In this document: piece by piece, positions 10,549 through 24,164 of the stretch
Layout of the letters: each line of letters opens with the position of its first letter
Position numbering within the stretch: position 1 is the first letter of the stretch
Source: Formicarius rufipectus
Lineage: Eukaryota > Chordata > Aves > Passeriformes > Formicariidae
Assembly (NCBI GenBank): GCA_013399695.1
Contig: VXAU01004947.1
Span: 952,464-1,016,463, forward strand
Length of the DNA: 64,000 nt
Reading direction: 5' to 3'
Translations under genes and position numbers: made by a program
Notes under the pieces: model-generated
Seen by the model: only the letters and a program-made list of their open reading frames with translations
Databases searched by the model: none
What the model was told of the DNA's origin: nothing

Positions 10549-13500
10549 AGGCCGCTATTGTGTGGTAAGTTCATTTTTTATTCAAAACACTCCCACAAAG
10601 TGGGAAGGAATCTGCCACAGTTTTCATGTTAAAATTTCTTCTTCCCATTTCTGTTGTTGCTTCGCCTGGTCTGCAGTGGCACACACATTACAGCCAGGCC
10701 AGCTCCATTAATGACCCCAGAAACGGCACCTTAATGGTTGCATCTTTTCTAACCCAAAATGATCCCTGGAGACCACGGAGCAAGCAGCTGGCATGAAGAC
10801 AAAGGTGCCCTCCTGAGCTCTCATCCAGCTTCAGGTCTGATGGAGAACTCAGCTTCAACAGGTAGCAGAATGTTTCCAGAGGAAAAAATAAAGGCACTGA
10901 CTTCCACAAACACAATATCCATTGAAACATAGATTGCAAGCTGTTGCTGTAAAATTCAAGTATATTTTCTAGGACTTAAAAGCACAAATTCATGAAAGAC
11001 CTGCGATTCTCGTCTGTGTTAAATTGTTTGTGAGAAGTCCCATATGTTTTCTTGGACCTTCTCTGCATGGTACAACACTGGATGTGGGAACACACAAGGC
11101 AAACAGAAGCCCCAGGGCTTTAGGTAACATGTAGGTGCAGTTGATAATGGTTATATGTTTTTAAAAATCAGACTTTACAAGGGATTTCCCTGGAAGATTT
11201 GTGGGGCCAAAAGCCCCTGAGGACATTTTGACACACACTAATAGTGTCAATAGGTTCCTGTGGTGTCCCATATCTGTTGGCTGACTGGTGCAGGTGCAGT
11301 TTAGATCCTCTCTAACAAAATACAAAAGAAAGCCATTGGGACTTACCTTCTTGTGTCTTGCAGACATATCATCCAGTAACTGTCCTTTTGGCCTTATGCC
11401 TGGAAAATGGGTTTTCTCCTATTTCACTTCTCCATGTCATTGCCTCAAATGCTTGCCGGGTCCTAGGCTTATAGGAGAAAAGCTGCTGAGAAAAGGTCAC
11501 GCTGAAGATGAGGTTTAATGCAGAAAAGGAATCCCCAGATGCCATGACTACAGTCAGTCATGTGGAACCCCTTCTTTTCATTTTCTGTTGTCATCTGACT
11601 CCTCACAAGAAAAACAGCTATAAGAGGCTATTCTGGTATTTTTCAAAGAGGAAATCATAAAAGGAACACGCAAACTTCAACTTACTTTTATTGCCTCTTT
11701 AAGAAGTACTGAGTGTTCTCAGCACTCCAGGGGAAGCAGAAGGAGTGGTATATGCAGTTTTAGTCTCTCAAATACTATTTTCAGTGCATCCAGTAATGTA
11801 TTATGGATTTCTGGATGGTAGAACAGCCATTGGACTCATTTATTTTCTCAAAGTCTTTCTAAAATTCAGTAATTGTCTTCAGCTGTCTGAATTTTCACTA
11901 CCTATCATTAGTCTGGCTGTGCTGAGCCTTCCCATCACTTCAGCCAACCTGCTGCTGCCCTCTGTGCAAATGCCTTGCAACCAGCAGTGCATATGGCCCT
12001 GATGTGGGGGCAGCTGCATAGATCAGCCTCATTTCATGGATCCAGCTGCTCCTCTGGCTGTATATGGCAATCTCTCACATTAAACCCTTCTATTTTGTTT
12101 TCAGAACCCAGATTTCCAATGTGTAAGTACTGGCAATACACACTGTGTGAAAGGTGGTCCAGTTGGTATTTAGCACAAAAGTTCCTTCCAACAGTTCTAA
12201 AACCACTTGGGCTGCTGTGGGTAGAAGGGAAGTTCTTTCTCAGGCTAATACAGGATTAATGGCAAGAAGCCAAAGATTATCTACTAAACATCAGGTTGCT
12301 GGCAGGGTGCATGAGGTTCTATACCAGCACCATTTAATGCATTCTGCTTGTACCTACACAGGCCGTTTTGTATGAATGTGACACACGGTTCAGTGTGTTG
12401 ATGGAAGAGAAGTCACATGCGTGCTACGCAGCCTGAAAATAATACAAAATAAATCAAGATAGCCTAATCTAAAGCTACCTGCAAAAATTGTTACAAGAAC
12501 ATTAAATAAGAGGGCAATAAACTTGCAGGTAAAATTGAGTGCAAATAAAAGTGAAGCTCAAGGAGAACATTATCTTGACCACACATACCTATCCGCAACC
12601 TCTGAGCCTTATGAGCCAGAGAAGAACTCTTGATATCAGTGTGACTAGTTGCCTGGAAGTGTCACTCAATACTCAGAGACATTCAGAAAGACAAGTAAAC
12701 TATCAGGCATGTGGTAAGCAGTGTGACTGCTGCAGTAGAGTACAAAATGTTGGTATATTTGGATTGTAGGTAGAAGGAGTGGATGAGTGTTCAGGCATGC
12801 AAAACCTTTTCTGCATCTCAGGAATAGAAAGTGAAATGGGAAACATGATTATACCACCATATAAAAGCATATAAATGCATCTTCAATATTGCTTGCAGTG
12901 TTAGCCATCCCAGCATAAAAATATGATAAATTTGAAAAATACAGAGATAAGATATATGGAACAGCTTCTTTTGAGAGCTGAAAAATAATTTTAGACTCTT
13001 TAGCATGCAGGAAAGAGATTAGACATGGGACTGCATAGACAGGAACTGGTGCTCCAGTGAAAATTAATAGGGGAAAACAATTGATTTTCCTTAGAATGCG
13101 ACTGTGAACATCTAATATAATTACTGGGCAGTGGGTTTTAAAGAAACAAATTGAAGTACCTTTTTATGCAATATATAACTGAACTGTGGAACAGTTTTGC
13201 ACTATTTTGAAGGAAAAAGAAACCAGAACAGATAAAATTGTAGGGATACAGGAAGATCAGAAATGTAAGTGTCACATTTAAAGGTCAGTGGCTAGAAAAG
13301 GGAACAAATATCAAAATGCCCTTGTGTGCACAGGACATTTAGCAGACTGCTGAAAATAATTTATCCTGTGAAAGCCTTTGCTGAAGATAAAGAGGGGGTG
13401 TTCTTGAATTATCAGAATGACTGCAGTGAGTTAAAAATTGCTCTAAGACTTAGCAAATCTAGAAACTAAGGTATACCCTATTTTAAAATCCTGAATTTGC

Positions 13501-16500
13501 TACACTTTTAAGCTTTTTGGTCTGTGATGAGCCAGTCAATACTTGCTGGTCTTAGACACAAAACCCCATAATCCATAGACTAATCTTAAACAAGCACAAG
13601 TCCCCAGACATCTTTTGTGTTGTTCCTCTCACTGCTTCAGTTGCATTTCTGCCTCCTCCGATCCATACGGTTTAACAGCCACTGAGTTAGCAACATAATC
13701 ACTTATTTCTTATGATCGTGGCTCTCTATCAGCTCCCGCTCAGGCTTCATTTGCAGAGTTATTTCCTGCACAAGTTTGGTTTTTTCAATTCTTTTTGCCA
13801 GGTGACTAGCAGATAAGAGCTTTGACAGACACAGACTGAGCAGGGTGGCACAGGGACAACTCAAATACACATTCAAGGAGTTTTGCCCACAGAATTATGT
13901 CAGCCTGAGGGTTAAAGAAATTGCGTGTTCAGCTGACAGATCTGTGCCAGGAGACGGCCTTGGAGAGAGGCAGAAATCTTGTTCATGGCAGTTTGCCAGG
14001 AGAGCTTATGTCATTCCTCTAACCACTACAAACTCCACTGGGAAAACAGTTCACTCACTTGCACGAACTGTGCAAAAGAGCACTGGCCACTTGAATTTGG
14101 ACATAGGGCTGAGATCGCTTCTGGCTATAGCTCAAGGCAAAGGGTGCATGTGGTGGAGAGGAGAGGCCATGGGAGCTAAACAGGGCTCAGTGGGGGCAGA
14201 GATCCAAGAGTGGCCTTTACCCAAGCTGATCTGTGAGAACTCGTGAGGAGTGAATGGCTCCTTGGCAGTTCTCTCCTCCCCACAACTTTGGAGCAGCTTT
14301 TATCTGAACACAGCACTAGGGAGAATAAAGCCCGTGCATGGGAGCTTGATGAAGTGCTGAATGGAAATATTGCACTTCCACTGCCTCACCCCAGCGGCGC
14401 TTGCCCTTGCCTCACTCTTGCACTTGCTGGTGGCAGGCTATTTGTCCAAGTTGCAGAGATGGTGTTTCATGCAACCTTGCCAAATTCATCATTATGATTT
14501 CCCCGCAACATTTCGTTTTTCCATGTAACTCAAGTTACTGCTTTTCTGGAAGCATATTTTTACTCAGATCAAAGCTCCAGAACTCTGCAAGGACAACCTT
14601 TCAGAACTGTGCTTGCTTGTTGTGCCTGCACAGGGTGCTGGTTGCTCACCCAGGAGGGGCACAGGTTGTTGCAGCAGTCATCTGTCTCCATGTCCCCTGA
14701 GTGCTCTAGCAACTAGGAAGTGCACATGTTCTGCAAATGTCCCAGAGAGTCGGGCCATGGAGAGGGAAGGGGCTGTGTTACACCCTGTCTTTGTAAAAGT
14801 TCAGTTTGGCCTTAACTTGCCTATTTCTTCACCTTCCCAGTGCAGCATCATGTGTCCTCTCCTCCAGCAGGTGTGAGCCATGAGGCACTGCGTGTTTGGG
14901 CTTCTCCTGACATGGGAGGCCATCTGGACAGTAGTTGGTGGCCATAAATATGCAACCCTCCAACAGCACCACAGAAGGGTGAGCACAAAAACTCCTTCCT
15001 GATGTGGCTGTTAGACTGCTTGTGCCCCCAGGTCTGCAGGCTGACATCCCCTACATTTCACACTGCAGCTCTTACAATGAAACCATAGATCCAATCTGTC
15101 ACTGCCTGAGAAGGGGCATCAGATCCATATTTAAACAGGCGAATTGCTCTCTCAGCAATAGCCTCGAGGAGCAAACTGAGAGGCTCTGCTTTATTTCGTA
15201 TTTTATGACAGACAACATTTAAGCTTGTAGCACTTGGCAAGCAGAGGATAAAAGAGCTCCACCTGGCTTCCCCATCCAATTCCTGTGTTTCATTTAACTG
15301 CCTCCCTTTAATTTTGTCTTGCTGTCAACACACTCCTACCTGCTCTACCTTGCACTCTTAACTCCTTCTTCTCCTGTCTTTGCCTGGCTGCCCACACCAG
15401 CCACTCCACTATGGATGCGTCCCCTGTGGCAAGGGCAGGTGGGCTTCTAGGGGTGCATGATGGGGTAAACACAGAAGTTAAGGGCATGTTAGTACCTGCA
15501 AATCAGAGAAGCATCAGTTCAAATAGCTGCCTTTGACTCCACTTAACAAAGGGCAGCAAAGTTTTTACTACAGAGCAACACCTTCACGCTGCAGTTGCTC
15601 AGTGGCTTTTTTCAACTGCCCACAGGAGAGAAGTGTGAAATGCAGCCCAGAACAGGCTGTTTGTAAAAAATATTTTTAAAAATAATTTTCCCCTATTTTT
15701 CCAGCTCCTTGCAGTCTGGATAGATTCTTGAGTATGTTGCTCTCAACTTCGAGGTCTAAAGTGAAACACCAGAAGAAAACCAGGAGAATATGTTGCCTGC
15801 TAGGATATGAATTCTTTTTTATTATTGTTTTATTTTTCTCAAAGAAGACCTAAGACTAACTCATAGCATTTACCTTTTCCCAGCTGTAACAGACTACGTT
15901 ACAGCAAACACCAAAGAATTCCATGAGTTTTTTCCTAATTTGAGCAGTTTGTGAGGAGAAAATGTGTAAGGATGAGAGAAGTTGTTCAGATTGTAAGTTG
16001 GGAACAGAAAAATAAAGAAGCAAGTGGTCAAAATAAGACCTGAAAAATAAAGAAGAGGAAAGGAAGAAGAATGTGCTACATCTCTTAGACACATCAATGC
16101 AATGCCAAGACTGGAAACATGTGGTGATAGAAGAAACACAAGTTATGTTGACAAATACAAAAGGCAGTCCCAAAGGTAGATAGTATGTAGAAAACCCTCA
16201 TTAGGGTGTACAGTTATAAGATAAAAGTTATCCATCCACTGGAAGAACTTTGATGAGAGCATAGTCACAAAATTACATTACTTCAGCTACAACCCATTTT
16301 GATTTACCCTTTTATTGATGGAAATTGATCCTCATAAAGGTTAGTGCAGCAATCTGCCTTTCTAGAAGGTTAGCTTGAACTATCCTGGACCTGGGGAACA
16401 GATTTTAAAGAAATCCACCTGAAAATGACTTCCATTTGCCTCTTTACTTTTTTGAAGAGCCAGCTAAGCTTTTGCAGGAATTTTATGCTCTTATTCACAT

Positions 16501-17080
16501 TTCCATGCCACAATAAATTAAAGGTGGACAGAACTGGAATAACTGCATCCTCAGATAAATAGTCGAACAGGAAAGGAGATGATGTGAGTTGCTTCCAGCA
16601 CCCCAGGGTACACTCTAGTGTCACAGGAGTGCTGCCAGGGAAGTGTGCAGCCAGGATGGTCTTCAAACCCTCTACAAGTAAATGGCCTCATCTCTGTAAG
16701 TGGTGATGGGCTTGATGGTATTTCACTTGGCTTGTGTTGAGAGCTCAATTTTGAAAGCAGGCAATCACACCAGTAATTTATAAAAATAAGGGATAAAGCT
16801 CCTTAACAATACAGATGAAAGAAGAAATAAACACATCAGAATGATCATTCAGCAGAGGTCCCTGCAGAGCAGGAACAGTTACTTCCTTCACCAAGCTTCA
16901 CACTCGAGCAGACAGGGGGGATGCAGATACCTGACTAAATGCTCTATTCATGAAAACCTTGCTGCCTGGAAAAGCAGGTAAATAAAACAAAGCATAATCA
17001 AGCCTCTGACCAAATTTATGTGTGTTGTCAAGGTCATGATCTGAAGGACAAAGGTTTTCCAAACATTGTAACCACTCTAG
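10549..17080. other. Unique noncoding sequence
   Basis: About 6.5 kb without a recognisable gene or repeat. The longest frame is 133 codons on the plus strand at 13,845-14,246, with a second frame of 66 codons overlapping it. I see no domain, no splice structure that I could defend and no family resemblance. The part from about 13.8 to 15.5 kb is somewhat richer in GC than its surroundings, which lengthens chance frames there. Confidence 0.5.
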
Positions 17081-17140
17081 AATAGAATACAATAGAATAG
17101 AATAGAATAGAATAGAATAGAATAGAATAGAATAGAATAA
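17081..17140. repeat. (AATAG)n pentanucleotide microsatellite
   Basis: Twelve units in a row, nearly perfect, with one AATAC unit at 17,086-17,090. On the minus strand this is (ATTCT)n, which fits expansion of the 3'-terminal repeat of the adjoining CR1 copy. It is therefore a retrotransposon tail turned into a microsatellite. Confidence 0.95.
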
Positions 17141-18080
17141 TTCATTGAAAGAGACCTATAGCAATTTTGTAATCCGAGTGCCTGGCCACTTCAGAGCTGA
17201 CCAAAAGTTAAAGCACGTTATTAAGGGAGTTATTCAAAGGTGTCTTAAACACTGACTGACTTGAGGCATCAACCACTGCACTAGGAATCTTGTACCAGTG
17301 TCTGACCACATAGTTGGTAAAGAAATGTTTCCTAATATCAAGTTTGAGTGTCCTCAATGTATCTGTAAACTACCTCCTGTCCCTCAAGAGAGTAAACAGC
17401 ACCTCCCAGTTTGGTACCATCAATAAAGCTGCTAATGGTGCATTCAACTCCTGCATCCAGGTAATTGATAAACATATTGAACATAGTTGGCCTGAGAGAT
17501 GAAACCTGAAGAACAGCACTGGTGACTGTCACCAGCCAGATGCAGCACCATTCACTAGAACACTTTGATCCCTGCCATTCACCCAGCTCACCCAGAATCC
17601 ACTCAGACAAAACCTGGATAACTTGTCCAAAAGGATGTTGTGAAGGACAGTATCTAAAGCCTTACTAAAATCCAGAAGAACCACATCCACTGCCTTCCCT
17701 CCATTTGATAGGTGGGTGACCTTATCGCAGTTATCAAATTAGTTAAACAGAACTTTCCCTTTATGAACCCATGTTGATTGTGCCTGATCATTGCATTGTT
17801 CTTTAAATGCCTTTCAATAGCACCAAATATGATTTTCTCCATAATGTTTTCTGCAACTGAGGTTAGCCTAGTAGTTCCCTAGGTCTTCCCTCACCCTTTT
17901 CTTGTAAATTGGAATATCACTGGCCAACTTCCAGCCAGCGGGGACTTCCCCAGACTCTCAAGACTTTTGGTAGATTATTGAGAGGGATTCTGGCATAACA
18001 TTCGTTAGTCTTCCAGTACTCTGGGATAAATCTCATCAGGCTCCATGGACTTTTGAACATCCATTTCATACGACTGGTCC
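17081..18080 (-). mobile_element. CR1 retrotransposon, 5'-truncated, with RT remnants
   Basis: A minus-strand CR1 of about 1 kb holding the reverse transcriptase part of ORF2 and the 3' UTR. Minus-strand 17,842-17,654 begins MEKIIFGAIERHLK and contains NQHGFIKGKFCLTNL, the conserved QHGF...K.CLTNL block of CR1 RT. The downstream LDFSKA-type motif is then only in another phase, which shows a frameshift. Minus-strand 17,610-17,338 contains AGVECTISSFIDGTKLGGAV, where the catalytic FADD of CR1 is FIDG (codons at 17,427-17,416); the second catalytic Asp is lost. The 3' tail is an expanded pentamer at 17,081-17,140. The copy is dead: truncated, frameshifted and with a mutated active site. The left edge of the AT-rich tract near 18,080 marks the approximate 5' truncation point. 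Confidence 0.92.
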
Positions 18081-18166
18081 CTTATATTTATATACACATA
18101 CTGAAATTGTAATAAATATGTGTGTATATATAGTGCATATATATATATATACACATATACTGCTTA
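18081..18166. repeat. AT/GT-rich tract
   Basis: A mixture of TATATAC, GTGTATATA and (AT)n units directly beside the truncated 5' end of the CR1. Such A/T-rich DNA is a plausible target region, but that link is inference. Confidence 0.8.
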
Positions 18167-21100
18167 TCTACTGAAACACATATACAAGAAAATACAGAAG
18201 CTAGGGCCCAAGACTAACTCTTGTGCCTGTATTACTTAAGGGAAGAATAGGTGAAACCATTAAAAATTTAATACCGGAGGTACGCAGATAGGCACAATGA
18301 GTTTTTACCAAGGAAAGTTGTTTCATGAAAGTGAGAATTTGGGATGACCTCTAGTTAGATGTCACTCCTAATGATGCTGAGGCTGTATATGTGTTATTAA
18401 TGAAAAGTACCTGCTGCAAAAATTCTGGAGTGAGAGTTTGAACATTAAATTATGCAAGCGAAATGAACTTGGTTAACAATATTTCTGGCTGAGGAACAGA
18501 TCCTGATAATGAGAAGAATTTTGAGAAGAATACTATAGAATTTACACTGTGACTTACCTTCCCATTTTCTCCTACTGTGTAAATGAATGTGGAAACAGAC
18601 TGAGGCTGCAGACAGGTTAAACACAGCCTGAGAAAAGAGACCCGAACAGGTCCAAAGGCTTAGGATTGTCTGATGACGTGTGCATGCCTGCAACTGAAAT
18701 TCTTGCATTTTTTGACTCAAGTATCAGTAGTGAAAAACAAAAATTGGTTGCTCCCAGGTCAATATGCCCCACAGAGTAATGACTCACCCATATGTGCACC
18801 AATTTCTCCCTATCAACTGCAAAGGATGGGAAAAACTACACACAGAATAGTAGCTGAGACTTGCATGTCTAGAGGGGAAGGTTTCCAAAAAATTCTGTCA
18901 AGTGCGTTTGACTGTGAACAGAATGAGTAATTTACAATGAAATACATGCAGCAACACTGTTTTCACTGAGCTGCTGTGAATACAGAGCTCACTGAGATGT
19001 AGGATAAGACACTGAATTTCAGAGGCACAATTTCTACAGGAAAAATCCCTAGCTGAAGTTAGGTGGCCCATATCAGGAGTGCTGTCACCTACTGTCTGCA
19101 TATTTGTGTCCACTTGAAGGTACAAGGGGTAAAAGCTGAAGGAAAAGGTTATTGATACTCCAGGTAGAAGATGAATCTTATCCACACATCCACCTCATTT
19201 GTAGGATCTCACCACTAGACCTCAGCCGTCACTCAGGATTATTGGCAAGTCCTACTGCCCTTGAATGCCTTTCAGGTTGATTCTCATGGATAAGCATGGC
19301 TAGTTATTTATCCCCAGAAGTACGTGGAGACCTGACTGGAGCACCCACCAGCACAAACCCATGAGGTGAATGAGCCATACCTACCCTCTTCACTCACAAC
19401 TGAGAGCAGCTGAGGGGTGTCTGCTGCAATTCTGCCCTCCCATGTTTCTCAGCAGGTGACTTTTTTGATCCTGAAAAATTCACTTCTTTAGTATTTAGGT
19501 CTAGTGATCATACCTGACAGCATAGTATCTGTCTGTTTGAGCTTTTGTTCTCAACTAATGACATCAGTACAAAAGGGTTTTATGTTCTGTACGTTTACCC
19601 TGTTGATGTCAGTGGGGCTCTATGGATATAGCACATGCTCAGAGGTCTCATTAAATGTGAAACAACTCATGAGTACAAGCACAAGTATACTCACTGGCAA
19701 CCTCTGCCCTCAGAATTCTGAGTGGGGAAGGCCAGCAGCAGCAAATGATGAAAGCCCACCTCACAAGCTGTTTTTCTCAGCTTCTGCATTTTGCTCAGCA
19801 GTGCTGCAGCAGGTGTTAAGCTCACAAGCCACATATTATTCCCTTCCCATACAGACTGGAGAATAATGAGCATGAAATATATATGCATTCAAGAAGAATT
19901 TGTTCCTTCTAAGGTCTCTCTCTGGATCAGGTTAGTGGAGCTTTTAGCATTACCGTGACTTTAATTTCTTTCCCTGATGTGGGAATTGCAGATTTTAGAC
20001 CTTACCTGGGTGAACATTTAAACTGATACAGACAGCTCTTAAAAATTGGGATATATGGACATATCTTAAGCATGCAAATGAGAAAAGAAAACTTAGATTT
20101 CCCCATTCTTTTTTTTCCTAGATTACAACTTAGTGTTCATCAATCTCCAGTTACCTACTTACTATGTAGAGCAGCCTGATGGAAATATTACATTATTGTT
20201 GGACACAACATAAATTATATTACTGTGAATTTCACACTTCAGATAAGAGATACTGAGGAGGGGGTTGTTTACCTGCATTGGAAAGTAAAATGAGTCCATC
20301 TTAGATCTGTTGAAAAGTTTCAAATTCCAATTTCTTGAAGGTTCACCCTGGCAAATTTCTTGCAAAGATATTCTAAAACAAAGAGAGTTTGTGAATCGAT
20401 GATGAAAAGCACAGCCAAAGCATTTATTTTACAGGGGCAGATAAAATTATCTTTCCTAAGCAATTCAAATGACAGATGTTGATGAAGACTCTTTAAAACT
20501 GTGCAGGAGTCATAACATCATTAATTATTCTGTACATCTTAGGTTGTGTTTCAAATATGTAACAGAAATTATTAACTCTGAAACTTATTATGTCTAGTTC
20601 ACATCTTCAAAAGCCAGTCGCAGGAGTCTCAAATATCAAACATCTGGTAAATGCACAGTCTCCATAGACAGAGACAATTTTTCCACAAATTTGTTGTTAC
20701 AGAAGGCAGTAACACAATTTTATTTTTTTTTAAGTGCACCCTGACTCCTGTTCATGTGTTTCTAACCATAATTCTCTTGATAAACTGTCAAAAAATAGCT
20801 GTTAATTCTGTCCATAACTAATGAACTACTGGAAACTGCTCAAATACTGCTTATGGAACCCCAGTGCTGCTGCTGAGGCCACGTAAGTGTGAGAGGGGGC
20901 ATAAATCAGCCTTTCACATCTGAAGGGGCTGACAGAATTATTTTTTTTCCCAGTGTAACCATGCCTTTTCTCATGGCTGTGTGAGAAAAGTCATGAATTT
21001 GATTTAGCATTTTTTTCACCTGCAGCTTTGCCATGATGCAAATGTGCAGAATGCTGGTTTTGGGAACTAAAAAGTTCATCCATTTGTTCTGTGCCTGTTA

Positions 21101-23232
21101 CAAGGTCCTTGCAGCCTCCTTGCTGAAGGGTGATCTGTCCTCACTTGTCCACACCAGAAAGGTGATTCAAAGGGCAGTATTTTTCTCCTCATTAGCTTCA
21201 GGGTGCCCTGGTCAGAGTATTCCACACTGTTTCAAGTTCCATCAAAGATAAGTTGTTTGTGGATTCAGTTACCCTAATATTATAACTCTCAGACAGCTGA
21301 ACCTGGTTATACTCTGGAAGATGAAATTAGAGTATCAGAGTAAGAATGAGCTGGTGAAAGAGGTCAGGAGCAACCATCTTTCATCTGTGTGGTAGGCACC
21401 AAAAGGTTACTGACACATCAGGACCACAGTATATTAAAGCTTGAGGCCAATGACTGTAAGGCTTGTCTTCCTTAGATGTGTACTGTAATACATATCACCC
21501 ACTTTCCTATTAGTTACGAACTCATATCACTTATTCTTCATCCATGTTTTAATTTGTTCATGCTGTTGTATCCATGGAAAGTGTGCACCTGCAGTCCAGT
21601 TACTGCGAACATCCCATGTTCAATGCAGATGGATCTTCTTCCCACAAGGCTGGAAACCTCTGTATTTCTGAAGCCCCTGCGTCACCTCAGCATGCCATTG
21701 CTCAGGCACAGGAATACCCTGCATACCCTTTTCCAGTCCTTGCAAGTGCCTCCCACCTGAAACCACCTGATTATAGTTGAGGCTGTCTTTCAAGACTGAG
21801 TAGCCACTATTTTAACTCTGCTTTTCACTGCCTTCCCGTCATAGCACAACTGAATGAGTGCCACTCCAAGTCATGCCTTTTCAGAGGCTGATGCATGGAC
21901 TGCAAAAGGCCAAGATGCAGTGAAAGGCAGCCACGTGAACGGTCAGGGACCTGGACGCACATCGTCTTGCCACTGGGACACTCACCTCCAGCATTAATTC
22001 TTTCCTCCACGCACCCCACTTGCCAAAGGAGATAAAGATGGACTGCCCAAAGAGGTGGCTACTCAAAAGGCACGAGTAACAGGAAGAGGCGATATTATGG
22101 GATTTCAGTCCAGGATGCTACATCAAACAGGTATACATAAACAAAGTCAAGAAGACATGCATAGAAATTATCCCTCGTCATTTAACGCTGCACTCACTGT
22201 TGTTAGCAGTGGGAACTCCTTCATGCTCTGCATAAGGCCAGAAGTGCTGACAGCAACACTGGTGCAATGGTCTGGCCCTGTGTTATCTCAATGGACACCC
22301 TTAGTTTCTGCTTGCTGCAGCAGTCCTGTTGCACCTCCAGAACTCCCACTGCAAATGTGTATGTTTGAAATTATCTCAGCCTGCAGTACAATAAGATTTG
22401 GAAGAAAAAGATAAAACTGATAAAGGAAATGTCTACATACCAATGTATAAGAAAAACAAATTTTGTAGGGACACCCACTATATTTACTAAACAAGCTGTG
22501 AAAATTGGGAAAAGACTAGGCAAACTTTCTGGTAATGCAGCATGGATGGGCATGAATTCAGGCATGATCAGAGGGGCCTGAAATAACCCTTATTTTATGA
22601 ATAAAGCAAGAAATAAATTCTGAGCTAGAACTGAGCTTGAGAATTACCAAGCACAGAGAAGGCTTGCCACAGCATGGAAAGCTATCTGTTTCCCCATATG
22701 AAATGTGAGAAACAGATAGTAGTTCCTTCTTTGAACTACCAGGGCTCTCCGTTCTTTAGAGCAAAAAGGGGATTGTGTCTAAGGAATTTGAATCTCACAG
22801 ATCCAGAGGGGACAAATGACCCTTCACTGGGATGAGAGTTGCTTTCCTTAACTGCCTGTCTGTCAAGTGCAGAAAGCGGCAAGTAGAAGAGGAGACGTGC
22901 CAGTTGCTGCAAGACACAGCCCAGCCCCTTCGTGAGCAGCCACAGTAAATTCATCTCTCTGGAGAAGCTCCCACTGAGTTTCACATTGTGCAGACATTCT
23001 CTTTATGAAAGTTCCTGTATTACCATCTCACTCCTGTTCTAGTGTGATGGATCACATCTATCTTTCTTCATTAAGGACTTTAGAAAACCATACTTGCCAT
23101 TAACTTTCCCTAAAAGCAGTGACACTTGAACCAATCTCCTCTGGGGAAGCGGGTGTAGGTCACACACATCTAAAGCCATGGAGGGATTTAAATGCCGAAC
23201 ACACAGTGTCTGTCCACTTGCATCGGTGGCAC
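18167..23232. other. Unique noncoding sequence
   Basis: About 5 kb with no recognisable repeat or gene. The longest frames are 120 codons (plus, 19,504-19,866) and 119 codons (plus, 22,055-22,414). Neither has a motif or family resemblance. Shorter frames overlap both of them. Confidence 0.5.
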
Positions 23233-23290
23233 TCTGTATATATTACAGGATATATATTATATATACATATACATTATGCATATATTATAG
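23233..23290. repeat. AT-rich (TATAT)n tract
   Basis: Alternating TATAT, ATACAT and ATTATG units over about 58 bases. It lies just left of the ERVK-like LTR. Confidence 0.8.
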
Positions 23291-23329
23291 TTTCAAACTC
23301 GTTTGTAGAATTTTTTTTCTGTCCCTTAC

Positions 23330-24164
23330 CAGCACCGTGGTTTGGGAGTTAGAGGTCAGGACTGGATGGCTTGTTGGGGCCCAGCTCCCCACTACCTGCT
23401 CCCAGAGCCAGCTGCCTAAAGCCTAAACAGGGGGATGGCTGATAGCTTTGCATTCCAATGTGATGGCTGGGGACAGGATTGGGGGACGTGGGGGGAGAGA
23501 GAGGTTCCCTGGAGTTTGCCACACTTCTCTCCTCTGGCTGCTTGCATACCATCCACCATTTGCTGGACTGGTGGAAGTACTGGGAGGGATTTTTTTTCTG
23601 GCTCAGCCCTGACTCCATGTGCCCTGTGCTGTTCTACTGGGGGAGCAGTCACCGTGCCTGGATTCACTGCAGACTCCTCGAGGGGCTGATGCCATTCGCA
23701 GAGGAGTTGCTGCCCCCCATACACACTTTTTCAGACAAAGGACGGTGGGAAATGGTCCTTCCACTGCTCATGGGAACGGTTTCATCCTGTCCCTGTGGTC
23801 ACCATTCCCATGTGAGCTTTGGGATCAGCACCTCTCCCCGCCCCCTGTGGATCACCACAGCTGCTGCCTCCCAAGGCACAGCACAGCCTCCTGATCTCTG
23901 TGAGTAGAACTGCACTGAAGGGGCAGAGAGAGGACTTGGTTTGTTTGAAAGTTTTGGTTATGGTGATGCTGTTTGTTCTGTCCTGGTTTTGGTTATATAT
24001 ACATATTTGTACCAAAGAACTGTTATCCTTTTTCTATACATTTTCTGATTAAAGTCTCTTCATTTCAAAGGTTGTGGTGGGTTTTGAGAAGAGGCCCCCT
24101 TCCTAGTCCAGAAGGGTTCCTCGCTTTCCTTGGTGGACATCTTAGAATCTTTTAAACTCAGACA
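23330..24164 (+). mobile_element. ERVK-like solo LTR
   Basis: The right half matches the layout of a widespread avian ERVK-type LTR. It runs GGACTTGGTTTGTTTGAAAG, GTTTTGGTTATGGTGATG, a TATATATACAT stretch at about 23,994-24,005, TTTGTACCAAAGAACTGTTA, and an ATTAAA poly-A signal at 24,048-24,053. An AGAGGCCCC segment follows, and the terminal CA falls at 24,163-24,164 (CTCAGACA). The left half is GC-rich and less certain, so the start near 23,330 is approximate. I could not find a convincing 6 bp target-site duplication around it. No gag-pol-env sequence lies on either side, so a solo LTR is the best reading. Frames inside it (for example 142 codons at 23,479-23,907) are not recognisable and overlap frames in other phases and on the other strand. 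Confidence 0.68.

Noticed and set aside
13845..14246. 133-codon plus-strand frame
   Set aside because: No motif; an overlapping 66-codon frame in another phase shows only that stops are locally sparse.
23479..23907. 142-codon plus-strand frame inside the LTR
   Set aside because: Lies within the GC-rich half of an LTR, which does not code for protein in this family as far as I know; other frames overlap it on both strands.
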